Positions 52,087 to 59,100 of a DNA stretch of 59,100 nucleotides are shown piece after piece. Below the pieces are notes generated by a model, which saw only the letters and a list, made by a program, of their open reading frames with translations, made no database searches and was not told the DNA's origin. This DNA is from an uncultured Lachnospiraceae bacterium. GTDB lineage: Bacteria > Bacillota > Clostridia > Lachnospirales > Lachnospiraceae. The position numbers and the translations under genes are program-made. How positions within the stretch are numbered: position 1 is the stretch's first letter; the number at the start of each line of letters is the position of its first letter. Location of the stretch: positions 1-59,100 of the forward strand of contig CAMWSU010000007.1 of NCBI GenBank assembly GCA_947176965.1, read 5' to 3'.

Positions 52087-53196
52087 ATGAATTGTGAATG
52101 TGCTATATGTAAAAACAATAAATCCTTTGAACTACCAGAAGAAATTATTGAAGCCACAATAGAGGGAAATTTAGTGCTTTTTTGTGGTGCAGGTATTAGT
52201 ACTGAGGGAAAGACTGTACTGCCATACTCATTCTATGAATCTGTAAAAAATGATTTGGATATTAAAGATGATACAATTTCTTTTAGCTGTTTAATGCAAC
52301 AATATTGTGATAGACCAAATGGGAGAAAAAAACTCTTAAAGAAAATTAGAGATAGATTTCAATATATTCATTCTTTTCCTGAATTAGAAAGGCAGGCTAC
52401 GGCATTTCATCGAGAGTTAGCTGCAATATATCCTATTCGAACTATCATTACAACCAATTGGGATACATATTTTGAGGATTTTTGCGGAGCGACACCTATT
52501 ACTATCCCAGAGGATTTTGCTTTTTGGGATGAAAATTTTAGGTTTGTTTTAAAAATACATGGATCAATTCAAAATTTAAGTTCTATAATAGCTACAGCAA
52601 ATGATTACAATAAATGTTTTAAGCAACTTCAGAGCGGTATTATTGGAGCAACATTAAAAACGATTCTGTCTACAAAGACAGTTGTTTTTGTAGGTTATTC
52701 TTTTGGTGACGAGGATTTCAGTCAAATTATAAATTATTTACGTAATGAAATGGGTGAAATATATCCCCATATTTATATTGTGACATTGGATAAATCATTA
52801 AAAGAACGATTGAGCTATGAAAATTCTACGTCTATTGTGACATCAGGAACTTTTTTTCTGCATCAGTTGAAATTAGCGCTTATAGATAAGAAAATAATTA
52901 AAAATAGCAATATTTATTGGCTAATAGATACTCTTTATGATAAAATTAATGAACTACATGAGAAAGTTTCTGGTATAGATTTATATAAATATCCAGGAGC
53001 AATCTATACGCTTTCATACCAAGATGGTATTATACATTCTTTTGAGCGGTTTCTACAAAATTACATAACTGGAGAATATAATCAACCGGGGCGAATGGGG
53101 AAAATTGCAGGAAAATATGAAGAATGGATAGAAAACGCGCATATGGCTGGTGATTTTGGAATGAGGCATATTATGAAGGATATTCTAATGGATTAG
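52087..53196 (+). CDS. SIR2-like domain protein, probable defence NADase
   Basis: 369 residues, AT-rich. The SIR2-type Rossmann signature is LVLFCGAGIS (GAGIS 34-38), with TTNWDTYFED (122-131), KIHGS (156-160) and VVFVGYSFGDEDF. The N-terminus has a CxCxxC motif. SIR2-family proteins of this type act as NAD+-consuming effectors in several antiphage systems. The reading frame ends abruptly; similar sequence appears to continue in the next frame (53196-53411), so a one-base frameshift near 53180 is likely. GAGG precedes the ATG. Confidence 0.8.
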   Translation: MNCECAICKNNKSFELPEEIIEATIEGNLVLFCGAGISTEGKTVLPYSFYESVKNDLDIKDDTISFSCLMQQYCDRPNGRKKLLKKIRDRFQYIHSFPELERQATAFHRELAAIYPIRTIITTNWDTYFEDFCGATPITIPEDFAFWDENFRFVLKIHGSIQNLSSIIATANDYNKCFKQLQSGIIGATLKTILSTKTVVFVGYSFGDEDFSQIINYLRNEMGEIYPHIYIVTLDKSLKERLSYENSTSIVTSGTFFLHQLKLALIDKKIIKNSNIYWLIDTLYDKINELHEKVSGIDLYKYPGAIYTLSYQDGIIHSFERFLQNYITGEYNQPGRMGKIAGKYEEWIENAHMAGDFGMRHIMKDILMD

Positions 53197-53411
53197 TGTT
53201 GATTGAGGCAATTGAAGACAACATCAATATTGTAAATGAGTTTCCATTGTTGTACTTACCCAATGCAAAAATAGCACTAACAACGTATACGATCTTTATA
53301 GATGAGTTAACTCGGGTATCTAAAAAGAATGATAAATTTTTGAAGTATGCAAAAAAAATTATTAATGAATATATAGGAGAAGGTATAGTTGTTCATCATC
53401 CGCCTTATTGA
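53196..53411 (+). pseudogene. Probable frameshifted C-terminus of the SIR2-like gene
   Basis: The frame begins at GTG 53196, one base into the stop of the previous gene, without a ribosome binding site. Read from 53178 it gives GYSNGLVLIEAIEDNINIVN, which would continue ...RHIMKD of the SIR2 protein after restoring one base. The product (LLYLPNAKIALTTYTIFIDE and on) is not recognised. A real overlapping second gene is the alternative. Confidence 0.5.
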
Positions 53412-53452
53412 GAAAAAATAAGTTCGAAGGAAATACTGGGAGTATAATGTTC

Positions 53453-53580
53453 GGCAACATTTTGGCAATAGAAAATTAGCAAACCACAAAAATTGATGTA
53501 ATTGAAATAAAAATAGGCGCATATTGGCATAAAACTTAAACGAAAATAGTTAATAACAGCGGAGGACACGCCAAGTTCCA
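53453..53580 (+). repeat. Direct repeat copy 1 flanking the second SIR2 gene
   Basis: Begins GGCAACATTTTGGC and ends ACACGCCAAGTTCCA. About three quarters of its positions match copy 2 at 54899-55026. Stop codons in this copy exclude an intact gene. Confidence 0.7.
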
Positions 53581-53667
53581 ATGGTGCAACGATACGTATA
53601 TTACTTGTATTTACTAAATTGGAATAAAAAGTGTTGTCATTAAGGCAAACTAATTAAGGGAGAAAAT

Positions 53668-54723
53668 ATGGCAAAAAAGGGGTTAGATATATCTACAATG
53701 CAGACTGTTTTAAGAGATGTAAAAGACAGCAGCGGATGGTCATTATGCGTTGGTGCTGGAACAAGTATGCCTGTTTTACCGGGGTGGTTTTCCTTGGTTG
53801 AGAAACTGATTAATAAGAATTGTAGTTCTAAAGAAATAATTGATATTGATATATATAGGAAAATGGGATTTTCAGCCGATGCAATGATTCAGGCAGTAAG
53901 GAATAGACTAGATGTTAAGGACAATGAGTTTATCAAGATGTTATCAGAAGAAGTTTATGCACCTATTAAAGATAATGTCGATTTATCGGAATGGAAAGCA
54001 TTTGTAAAGGTACATGAAGCGTTTACGTTAGCTGGAATTAGAGATGAAGAGTGGAAAAAATTTAAAGGAATAATAGATAAAGTATTGAATAATACTTCGG
54101 CTAATATGTTAGCAGAGGTTGTTATAGAATCTATAAGTAACGAATTGTCACCAAAAGCTATTTTAACTTTTAATGGGGAAGCTATTTTTTTGGCATTATT
54201 AAATTATTATTATTGGATGAACAGAATAAATAATAAAAATAAATTTGATAGAATTGTAAATGGTATAACAAGCAGACATATTAATAGAATACCATATATT
54301 CATTGTCATGGTGTGCTGCCAATAAACGGCGCGAAGATGCGGAAAGGACATAATGCAAATGATAAGTTAGTATTTTTAGAGGAAAGTTATTTGCAATTGG
54401 CAAATTCTCCTATGTCATGGCAGGCTATAAATTTCATAGAAAATTGTATGCAAAGTAAAATGGTATTTGTTGGGGTGTCATTGTCTGATGCCAATATGAG
54501 ACGTTGGCTTGGCTGGATTCATAGTAACAAAATGGATGAATTTAGAATTAATGGATTTGATTGCAGGGATGCGACAGAGCATTTTTGGATAAATAGAAAA
54601 CCAAAAACAGATGTGGAAAAAATATGGATGGAAGAAAGTGTTGCGCATCTTGGGGTTAGATTGGTATGGATAGATGAATGGAATCAGGTAGGTGAAGCAT
54701 TAAAGAAAATGTTAGGATTGTAG
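53668..54723 (+). CDS. SIR2-like protein, second
   Basis: 351 residues, AT-rich. SIR2-like N-terminus WSLCVGAGTS (GAGTS 29-33), a middle helical insertion, YIHCHGVLP near 212-220 and MVFVGVSLSDANMRRWL. It is divergent from the first SIR2 protein. No effector domain besides SIR2 is visible. GGGAG precedes the ATG. It is flanked by direct repeats, consistent with a mobilised single-gene defence cassette. Confidence 0.75.
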   Translation: MAKKGLDISTMQTVLRDVKDSSGWSLCVGAGTSMPVLPGWFSLVEKLINKNCSSKEIIDIDIYRKMGFSADAMIQAVRNRLDVKDNEFIKMLSEEVYAPIKDNVDLSEWKAFVKVHEAFTLAGIRDEEWKKFKGIIDKVLNNTSANMLAEVVIESISNELSPKAILTFNGEAIFLALLNYYYWMNRINNKNKFDRIVNGITSRHINRIPYIHCHGVLPINGAKMRKGHNANDKLVFLEESYLQLANSPMSWQAINFIENCMQSKMVFVGVSLSDANMRRWLGWIHSNKMDEFRINGFDCRDATEHFWINRKPKTDVEKIWMEESVAHLGVRLVWIDEWNQVGEALKKMLGL

Positions 54724-54825
54724 TGATTGAATGTTAGAGTTTTGGGATGTATAATAAGTTATAGGCAACTCCCTGACTCTCCATTCTGATATAGTTAATT
54801 TAGTAGGGGGGGAGAGCGAGATGCT

Positions 54826-54853
54826 TTACAAAAGGGGAATTTCCCTTTTTGTA
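54826..54853 (+). terminator. Terminator-like hairpin after the second SIR2 gene
   Basis: TTACAAAAGGGGAA / TTCCCTTTTTGTAA, a near-perfect 14-bp stem with almost no loop. Confidence 0.65.
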
Positions 54854-54898
54854 ATCAGGGTATCTTGTAAAATCAGGTTAAATTTATATAAATGAAGT

Positions 54899-55026
54899 GG
54901 CAACATTTTGGCGACAGAAAATCAGCAAACCATAATAAATGATGTAATTGAGGTAAAAAGTGGTGTGTATTTACACAAAGCTTAAGCAAATACAGTTAAG
55001 AGCATCAAAGAACACGCCGAGTTCGA
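54899..55026 (+). repeat. Direct repeat copy 2
   Basis: Begins GGCAACATTTTGGC and ends AACACGCCGAGTTCG; matches copy 1 at 53453-53580 imperfectly. In one frame it reads QQTIINDVIEVKSGVYLHKA and, after a stop, VKSIKEHAEFE, hinting at a decayed coding 3' end. Confidence 0.7.
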
Positions 55027-55099
55027 GTGAGGGCATAACGGAAATCAGAAAACGCGGGGGTTTTGCTTTTTCAAGTGTGAACAATGTGATATAATGAGT

Positions 55100-55340
55100 G
55101 CAAAGAAAAAACAAGCGACCGCAAAAGCAGCAAGCTGCTCGGGCATTTGCTTTTTCTGCGCCATTACCGAGCAAACGTCCGATGAAATGGGACGAAGAGC
55201 GCGATAGCGCGAGTTTGCGAGGCTTGATATTTAGATGATATAATGAGCGTTAGCGAGAAGAATGAGTTCACTCATTCGGCGAGCGGCTAATGTCGATCAG
55301 GAATCGCAGATTCATGATATATTGATTACAATGAGTCGTC
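55100..55340 (+). promoter_or_regulatory. Structured non-coding leader before the second guaA-like gene
   Basis: Around 55171-55222 three nested stems (GCAAAC/GTTTGC, CGTCC/GGGACG, GCGC/GCGC) form a three-way junction. AATGAGT TC ACTCATT is a perfect palindrome near 55271-55286. Two GATATAATGAG elements (about 55089 and 55240) look like -10 sequences. It has no ORF and precedes the gene by tens of bases. It may be a regulatory RNA leader or an interspersed repeat. Confidence 0.45.
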
Positions 55341-55377
55341 ATTAAATAAAAATAAAGGTACATAAGGAGGGTCAAAA

Positions 55378-56361
55378 ATGGCAGCAGACAGACGTCTGGA
55401 GGACATGACAAGAATTACCACGCCAGAGCTGGCGGATGCGTTCATCGAGGAGCAGGTAAAAGAAATACGCGCACAGGTGGGAGATAAGAAGGTATTGCTC
55501 GCGCTATCCGGCGGGGTGGACTCTTCCGTAGTGGCAGCGCTTTTGATCAGGGCGATAGGAAAGCAGCTGGTCTGTGTACATGTGAATCACGGTCTTTTAC
55601 GAAAAGGCGAGCCTGAGCAGGTGATTGAAGTATTTCGCAATCAAATGGATGCCAATTTGATCTATGTGGATGCGACGGATCGCTTTCTAGATAAACTGGC
55701 GGGTGTGACCGATCCTGAGAAAAAGAGAATGATTATCGGCGGCGAGTTCATCGAGGTATTTGCGGAGGAAGCGCGCAAGCTGGATCATATTGAGTTTTTG
55801 GCGCAGGGAACAATTTGGCCCGACATTTTGGAGAGTGAAAAAGGCATCAAGGCGCATCACAACGCCGGAGGTCTGCCGGAGGATATGCAATTTGAATTGG
55901 TCGAGCCGGTAAAGATTTTGTTTAAGGATGAGGTGCGTGTGGTAGGTAAGCAGTTGGGATTGCCCGACAATATGGTATTCCGCCAGCCGTTCCCCGGCCC
56001 CGGACTCGGCGTTCGCTGTCCCGGTGCCATCACCCGTGACAGACTCGAGGCAGTCCGCGAGTCTGACGCAATCCTGCGTGAAGAGTTCGCAAAGAACGGT
56101 CTGGAAGGAAAGGTATGGCAATATTTCACGGTTGTGCCCGATTTTAAATCGACCGGCATCAAGGACGGAAAACGCGCTTTCGAGTGGTCCGTCATCATCC
56201 GTGCCGTCAACACGACAGATGCCATGTCCGCAACAGTAGAAAATATTCCCTTCGACCTCATGTGCCATTTGGTAGAGCGGATCACGCATGAGGTGCCGGG
56301 AGTGAATCGGGTGCTTTACGATTTCACACCGAAGCCGACGGGGACGATTGAGTTCGAGTGA
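55378..56361 (+). CDS. GMP synthase-like ATP-pyrophosphatase subunit lacking glutaminase
   Basis: 327 residues. ATP-PPase domain with SGGVDSS (44-50) and the GMP synthase C-terminal dimerisation domain ([16 protein letters not shown]; end GTIEFE). The whole glutaminase domain is absent, as in archaeal GuaAb. The ATG follows AAGGAGGG, so this is a genuine short gene, not a broken one. It could use free ammonia or borrow ammonia from a partner, or act on another XMP-like substrate. It diverges substantially from the upstream guaA, so it is not a recent duplicate. Confidence 0.88.
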   Translation: MAADRRLEDMTRITTPELADAFIEEQVKEIRAQVGDKKVLLALSGGVDSSVVAALLIRAIGKQLVCVHVNHGLLRKGEPEQVIEVFRNQMDANLIYVDATDRFLDKLAGVTDPEKKRMIIGGEFIEVFAEEARKLDHIEFLAQGTIWPDILESEKGIKAHHNAGGLPEDMQFELVEPVKILFKDEVRVVGKQLGLPDNMVFRQPFPGPGLGVRCPGAITRDRLEAVRESDAILREEFAKNGLEGKVWQYFTVVPDFKSTGIKDGKRAFEWSVIIRAVNTTDAMSATVENIPFDLMCHLVERITHEVPGVNRVLYDFTPKPTGTIEFE

Positions 56362-56389
56362 TTATTTTTTAACATAGATCGTTTGAAAT

Positions 56390-56416
56390 GGCAGATAGTT
56401 TATATGATTATCTGCC
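56390..56416 (+). terminator. Hairpin after the guaA-like gene
   Basis: GGCAGATA / TATCTGCC with an AT-rich centre. Same placement and look as the hairpin after guaA. Confidence 0.6.
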
Positions 56417-56572
56417 ATTATCTGTATTATTAGTATTTTGCAAAAACCGATTGAAATTCTATACCCAATCTTTTGTGATGGTATTCAGAGAGTTTATAAT
56501 CATGACCAACACATATTTTCGATATTTGTCAACCCCTTTTTATACTATTTTATAGCTTTGGGCATAGAAGAA

Positions 56573-56599
56573 GCGGTCTCTGTAAAGTACAGAAACCGC
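56573..56599. terminator. Hairpin in the 56.4-56.8 kb gap
   Basis: GCGGT-CTGT / ACAG-ACCGC around AAAGT. This 390-base gap otherwise holds AT-rich sequence with no gene that I can support. Confidence 0.45.
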
Positions 56600-56805
56600 A
56601 TAATTATAGTATCTATAAAGCTAAACTAAATAACATTGATCTTCTATATATTTGTGAAGGAAATGGTTCCACAGACGCAGTATCTTTCTTTTTACCTATT
56701 TTCTACCAGATCATAATGCTTAATTCTTTGACATCGCAGTGCACATCAGCATATGCTTATGATCAGTATAAATTTGCTTTTCAATACCCGTTTCTATCAC
56801 AGCGC

Positions 56806-58494
56806 CTATGCTTTTGATTCAGCCAACGCTCGGCAAAAATCATTTACAATTACTTCAATCGTTTGCTTAAAAGCTCTATCAAGTACCGGTGCCTTTCTTC
56901 TTTCCTCGATACCAAAACTTGCTTTATTTCGATTCACACACAAGTGGTATTGTATTGTAGCCTCGGTGTCTGTATATTCCTTATACAAACAATTGCGGAG
57001 AATATTTTTCACGAGCTTTGTCTGCGATTCATAGTCACCTTCAAGACCAGTAAACATAATTTTTCCATCATTATCGCTGATGTCTTCAGTAATATTTACA
57101 TTACTTATAATATGGTCAAGCCACTTTCTTGCAGATACAGCCACAACTGCTGTTGTGTAATAACGAAGCTTTCCATTGTTTCTTGTAGTGATTCCTCCAT
57201 TAGGACCAAGAATATCTACCGTCTTATCATCTATATTCTCCTCTAAAACTTGATAAGTCACGTTGCTTAATTGCGGTTTACAGTATAAAGAAGCATCTCT
57301 GCCATGTGATGCATTGTTATATTTTTGCAAATCCTCCAGTAGTTCATCTTTTGTATTTTGAGCAGCTTGAATCATATAATCGCTAGCATGGTTTTCAAGT
57401 TTTAGTTTCTTAACATTGTTCTTAAATGTTACAATCTTATCAATCATTTTGATCACAGAAATAGAAATAACCATCTGCAGAAAGATAAAATCAACTGCCT
57501 CTTCAAGCTGCCCTTCATCAACATCATTTGTTCCATATTTCTTTAATGTAGTCGAAACAGGAATAAGAAACTCGGTTTCATTTTTCCTAAAATATGTTTC
57601 GGCAAATGAATATATTCCATCTGTCTTTTTCATTATTTTTAGCTCAGTAAACAACTGATCAGTATCAAGAAAAAATTCATCGTCCATTTCCTTATAGTCA
57701 TCCACTTTTCCACTCTGATAATCATCAATAAATGAACTGACTGCTTCTTCGCTAATATCGTTGCCTTTACCGAAGCTTCTATACATGCTGGTATCTTTGG
57801 CAACAAGAAATGTCGGAACAGAATTAAATACATTATATAATGTGTCTTCATATACTTCCTGAACAACATTAGGATAGCTTTCACTGCATCCAAACAAAGC
57901 TCCATCTATCCGATCTAAACCAATTTCTGCAAGATTGGCATTGCTTTTTGTCATGGTCTCATCCATAGAAAAGTCAAGTAAGCCCTTAGTATCACGTATA
58001 GAAAGTTTCATATTGTTTTTTTCTAAATATTTTTTCAAAATATTATTAGCGGGGACACGAACTACAACTTTCTTTATAAATTCATCAAGCTTGTCCGTAC
58101 AGAGCAATTGTCTGATTTCTTCATTCGACAGTGGTCTGTTACAAAATTCATTTGCGCGTCTCCTAAGATATTCTTTAGGCTTAACTCCATTTTCAAGAGC
58201 CTTAAAACCAAGTTTTTTGGAAAGAATAGGATTTTTTTCTAGATTTTCATTATATGCTTGAACACTATTCTGCACACCTCCCAAACATTCTTTTTCTCTA
58301 AATATTAATTCTGTAATCCAAATTTCTTTATTTTCATTGTTACAATCATAAAAATATTCTGTCAGAGTTTTTGTCCTGCCGCTCCCTTGCTTAGAGAAAA
58401 TACCTAAAAATCTCAAGAAGATATTTGTTAGAAGTGCTAGCATGGTAGATTTTCCAAACTTTGTCTGTCCCAAAATTGCTAATACTAAATTCAT
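56806..58494 (-). CDS. Dynamin-like / P-loop GTPase of unknown function
   Basis: 562 residues from the ATG at 58494; the frame opens at 58629, but AGGATG just upstream and the P-loop position favour the shorter form. Walker A GQTKFGKST (residues 9-17), probable switch II IRDTKGLLD, then a long mostly helical region (hydrophobic stretch VDFIFLQMVISISVIKMIDK). The layout resembles bacterial dynamin-like GTPases, some of which are linked to membrane protection and phage defence. AT-rich, likely acquired; no partner GTPase is adjacent. Confidence 0.65.
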   Translation of the reverse strand: MNLVLAILGQTKFGKSTMLALLTNIFLRFLGIFSKQGSGRTKTLTEYFYDCNNENKEIWITELIFREKECLGGVQNSVQAYNENLEKNPILSKKLGFKALENGVKPKEYLRRRANEFCNRPLSNEEIRQLLCTDKLDEFIKKVVVRVPANNILKKYLEKNNMKLSIRDTKGLLDFSMDETMTKSNANLAEIGLDRIDGALFGCSESYPNVVQEVYEDTLYNVFNSVPTFLVAKDTSMYRSFGKGNDISEEAVSSFIDDYQSGKVDDYKEMDDEFFLDTDQLFTELKIMKKTDGIYSFAETYFRKNETEFLIPVSTTLKKYGTNDVDEGQLEEAVDFIFLQMVISISVIKMIDKIVTFKNNVKKLKLENHASDYMIQAAQNTKDELLEDLQKYNNASHGRDASLYCKPQLSNVTYQVLEENIDDKTVDILGPNGGITTRNNGKLRYYTTAVVAVSARKWLDHIISNVNITEDISDNDGKIMFTGLEGDYESQTKLVKNILRNCLYKEYTDTEATIQYHLCVNRNKASFGIEERRKAPVLDRAFKQTIEVIVNDFCRALAESKA

Positions 58495-58520
58495 ATAAAT
58501 CATCCTAATTTTGTTTGTTA

Positions 58521-58579
58521 ATAAAAAGAGCCCATTTACGGTTACAAGAAAATAAAAATCCTCCTTTCCGCAGGGCTCT
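58521..58579 (-). promoter_or_regulatory. Possible attenuator in the GTPase leader
   Basis: On the minus strand AGAGCCC (58579-58573) can pair with GGGCTCT (58533-58527), which is followed by TTTTTAT. A purine-rich GGAAAGGAGG lies in the loop. It resembles a leader terminator; the large loop makes this tentative. Confidence 0.35.
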
Positions 58580-58713
58580 ATAAAAAAAGAATCACATCCA
58601 CACCGGACATGACTCCTCATATAAGTCAAACATCAAGCGCGAATCTCACCACCAGGTAGATATTCCGGCCAGCAAAAAGTTGAACCAGAGCTCTGCTTTT
58701 TAATTTGTAACTT

Positions 58714-58742
58714 ATAATATACCACTAAAGTAGAGCTGTCAA
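58714..58742 (-). promoter_or_regulatory. Promoter of the GTPase gene
   Basis: On the minus strand TTGACA (58742-58737), 17-bp spacer, TATTAT (58719-58714). Confidence 0.65.
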
Positions 58743-58774
58743 TATATTTCGTATAATTTTTTTGTCTTAGAAAT

Positions 58775-59035
58775 GTGCTGGTAGGAATGGCAAAATATTT
58801 GAGTTCTATGAATGCGGAAACGGAGATTACCAGAAATGCACTTTTGTTGTATCCATATATATTAAATCAGACAATTTCATATGGCAGTGCGGCAGAGATT
58901 TTGGGAATCAGAAAATCCGAATTGATTGATATTTATGACAAATTGGGATATTCATATTTGGATATGACAATGAACGAATTGGATTCAGAACTGGAGACTT
59001 TTAGACAGCTGAAAAAGAAGGAGGCGGTGGAATAA
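58775..59035 (+). CDS. UPF0175-type antitoxin-like protein
   Basis: 86 residues from GTG 58775, or 82 from ATG 58787; neither has a clear ribosome binding site. Resembles the UPF0175 family (small helical DNA-binding proteins often acting as antitoxins): ITRNALLLYPYILNQTISYG, SAAEILGIRKSELIDIYDKL. Divergent from the GTPase gene. Confidence 0.65.
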   Translation: MLVGMAKYLSSMNAETEITRNALLLYPYILNQTISYGSAAEILGIRKSELIDIYDKLGYSYLDMTMNELDSELETFRQLKKKEAVE

Positions 59036-59100
59036 TTGTTGTATCAGGGCGAAGCAGATAAGCTGATCGAACCGTATCTGATCGTTTTTAAGTGGTCAGA
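59036..59100 (+). CDS. Partial ORF at window edge, possible partner of UPF0175
   Basis: Begins at TTG 59036 directly after the previous stop, with AAGGAGG at 59018-59024, and runs off the window (LLYQGEADKLIEPYLIVFKW). Too short to identify. In UPF0175 modules this position normally holds the toxin, but the visible residues do not resemble the usual PIN-like partner. Confidence 0.35.
   Translation, partial: MLYQGEADKLIEPYLIVFKWS

Noticed and set aside
50350-56361. The two guaA genes as attL/attR of one integrated island
   Set aside because: The 3' ends of the two genes differ at many positions and the second gene lacks a whole domain, so they are not a site duplication; no integrase is in the interval.
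1-59100. tRNA, rRNA genes and CRISPR arrays
   Set aside because: No cloverleaf, rRNA segment or regularly spaced short repeats were found on reading both strands.

Overview
The window reads as a chromosomal segment of an anaerobic, spore-forming Clostridia bacterium, most likely Lachnospiraceae. The evidence is the gene set: a DUF3794/LysM spore-associated protein, SpoIIID, MurE with the DAP-type DNPR motif plus DapF, a galactan-uptake operon, and Gram-positive promoters, ribosome binding sites and U-tract terminators. Most core genes have moderate GC. Several inserted stretches (about 34.9-41 kb, 52-55 kb, 56.8-58.5 kb) are clearly AT-richer and look acquired.

Layout. 0-4.8 kb: 3' part of a DUF3794/LysM gene, a long palindromic repeat, then ispE, a GntR regulator, a small secreted protein, murI and a DUF1934 protein. 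4.9-10.7 kb: a LacI regulator and a galactan operon (CBM lipoprotein, GH53 galactanase, sugar-binding lipoprotein, two permeases) with a promoter bracketed by near-identical palindromes. 10.8-20.1 kb: asnS, a trigger-factor-like lipoprotein, a conserved membrane protein, murE-dapF, a trans-sulfuration enzyme, an AI-2E family transporter and an XRE regulator. 20.3-22.8 kb: a predicted ADP-ribosyltransferase toxin (DUF3990) with a cognate antitoxin-like protein fused to a GNAT domain, then an XRE/membrane regulator. 22.9-27.9 kb: a hypB / large Fe-S flavoprotein / hypA / DUF5692 membrane protein operon with no hydrogenase in view. 28.1-29.8 kb: three flavin/PNPOx-type genes, one fused to an HTH. 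29.9-34.5 kb: a response regulator, histidine kinase and three-gene ABC exporter of the lantibiotic-immunity kind.

Main discovery. The sporulation regulator gene spoIIID is split. Codons 1-38 lie at 34694-34807, behind a good sigma-E promoter match. Codons 39-93 lie at 47090-47257. The two halves are separated by 12,282 bp bounded by a shared 10-bp core (ACC[G/A]TACATA). The interval carries a large serine recombinase whose gene ends 80 bp before the right core. Recombination between the cores would restore an uninterrupted 93-codon SpoIIID, exactly the length of the Bacillus subtilis protein. This is the arrangement of the sigK 'skin' elements and strongly suggests a developmentally excised element in spoIIID. 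Its cargo is a two-gene operon (two-TM protein; DUF4145-like/P-loop NTPase/HD protein) that looks like a defence system, an IS3 remnant, decayed genes, a Cache-GGDEF protein, an AraC regulator, an acetyltransferase and a broken MNT-HEPN pair.

Right part. 47.3-50.2 kb: trkA-trkH potassium uptake. 50.4-56.4 kb: full-length guaA and a second guaA-like gene lacking the glutaminase domain, separated by two SIR2-like genes, imperfect direct repeats and a highly structured non-coding leader. 56.8-59.1 kb: a dynamin-like GTPase and a divergent UPF0175 antitoxin-like gene at the window edge. No tRNA, rRNA or CRISPR array was seen.
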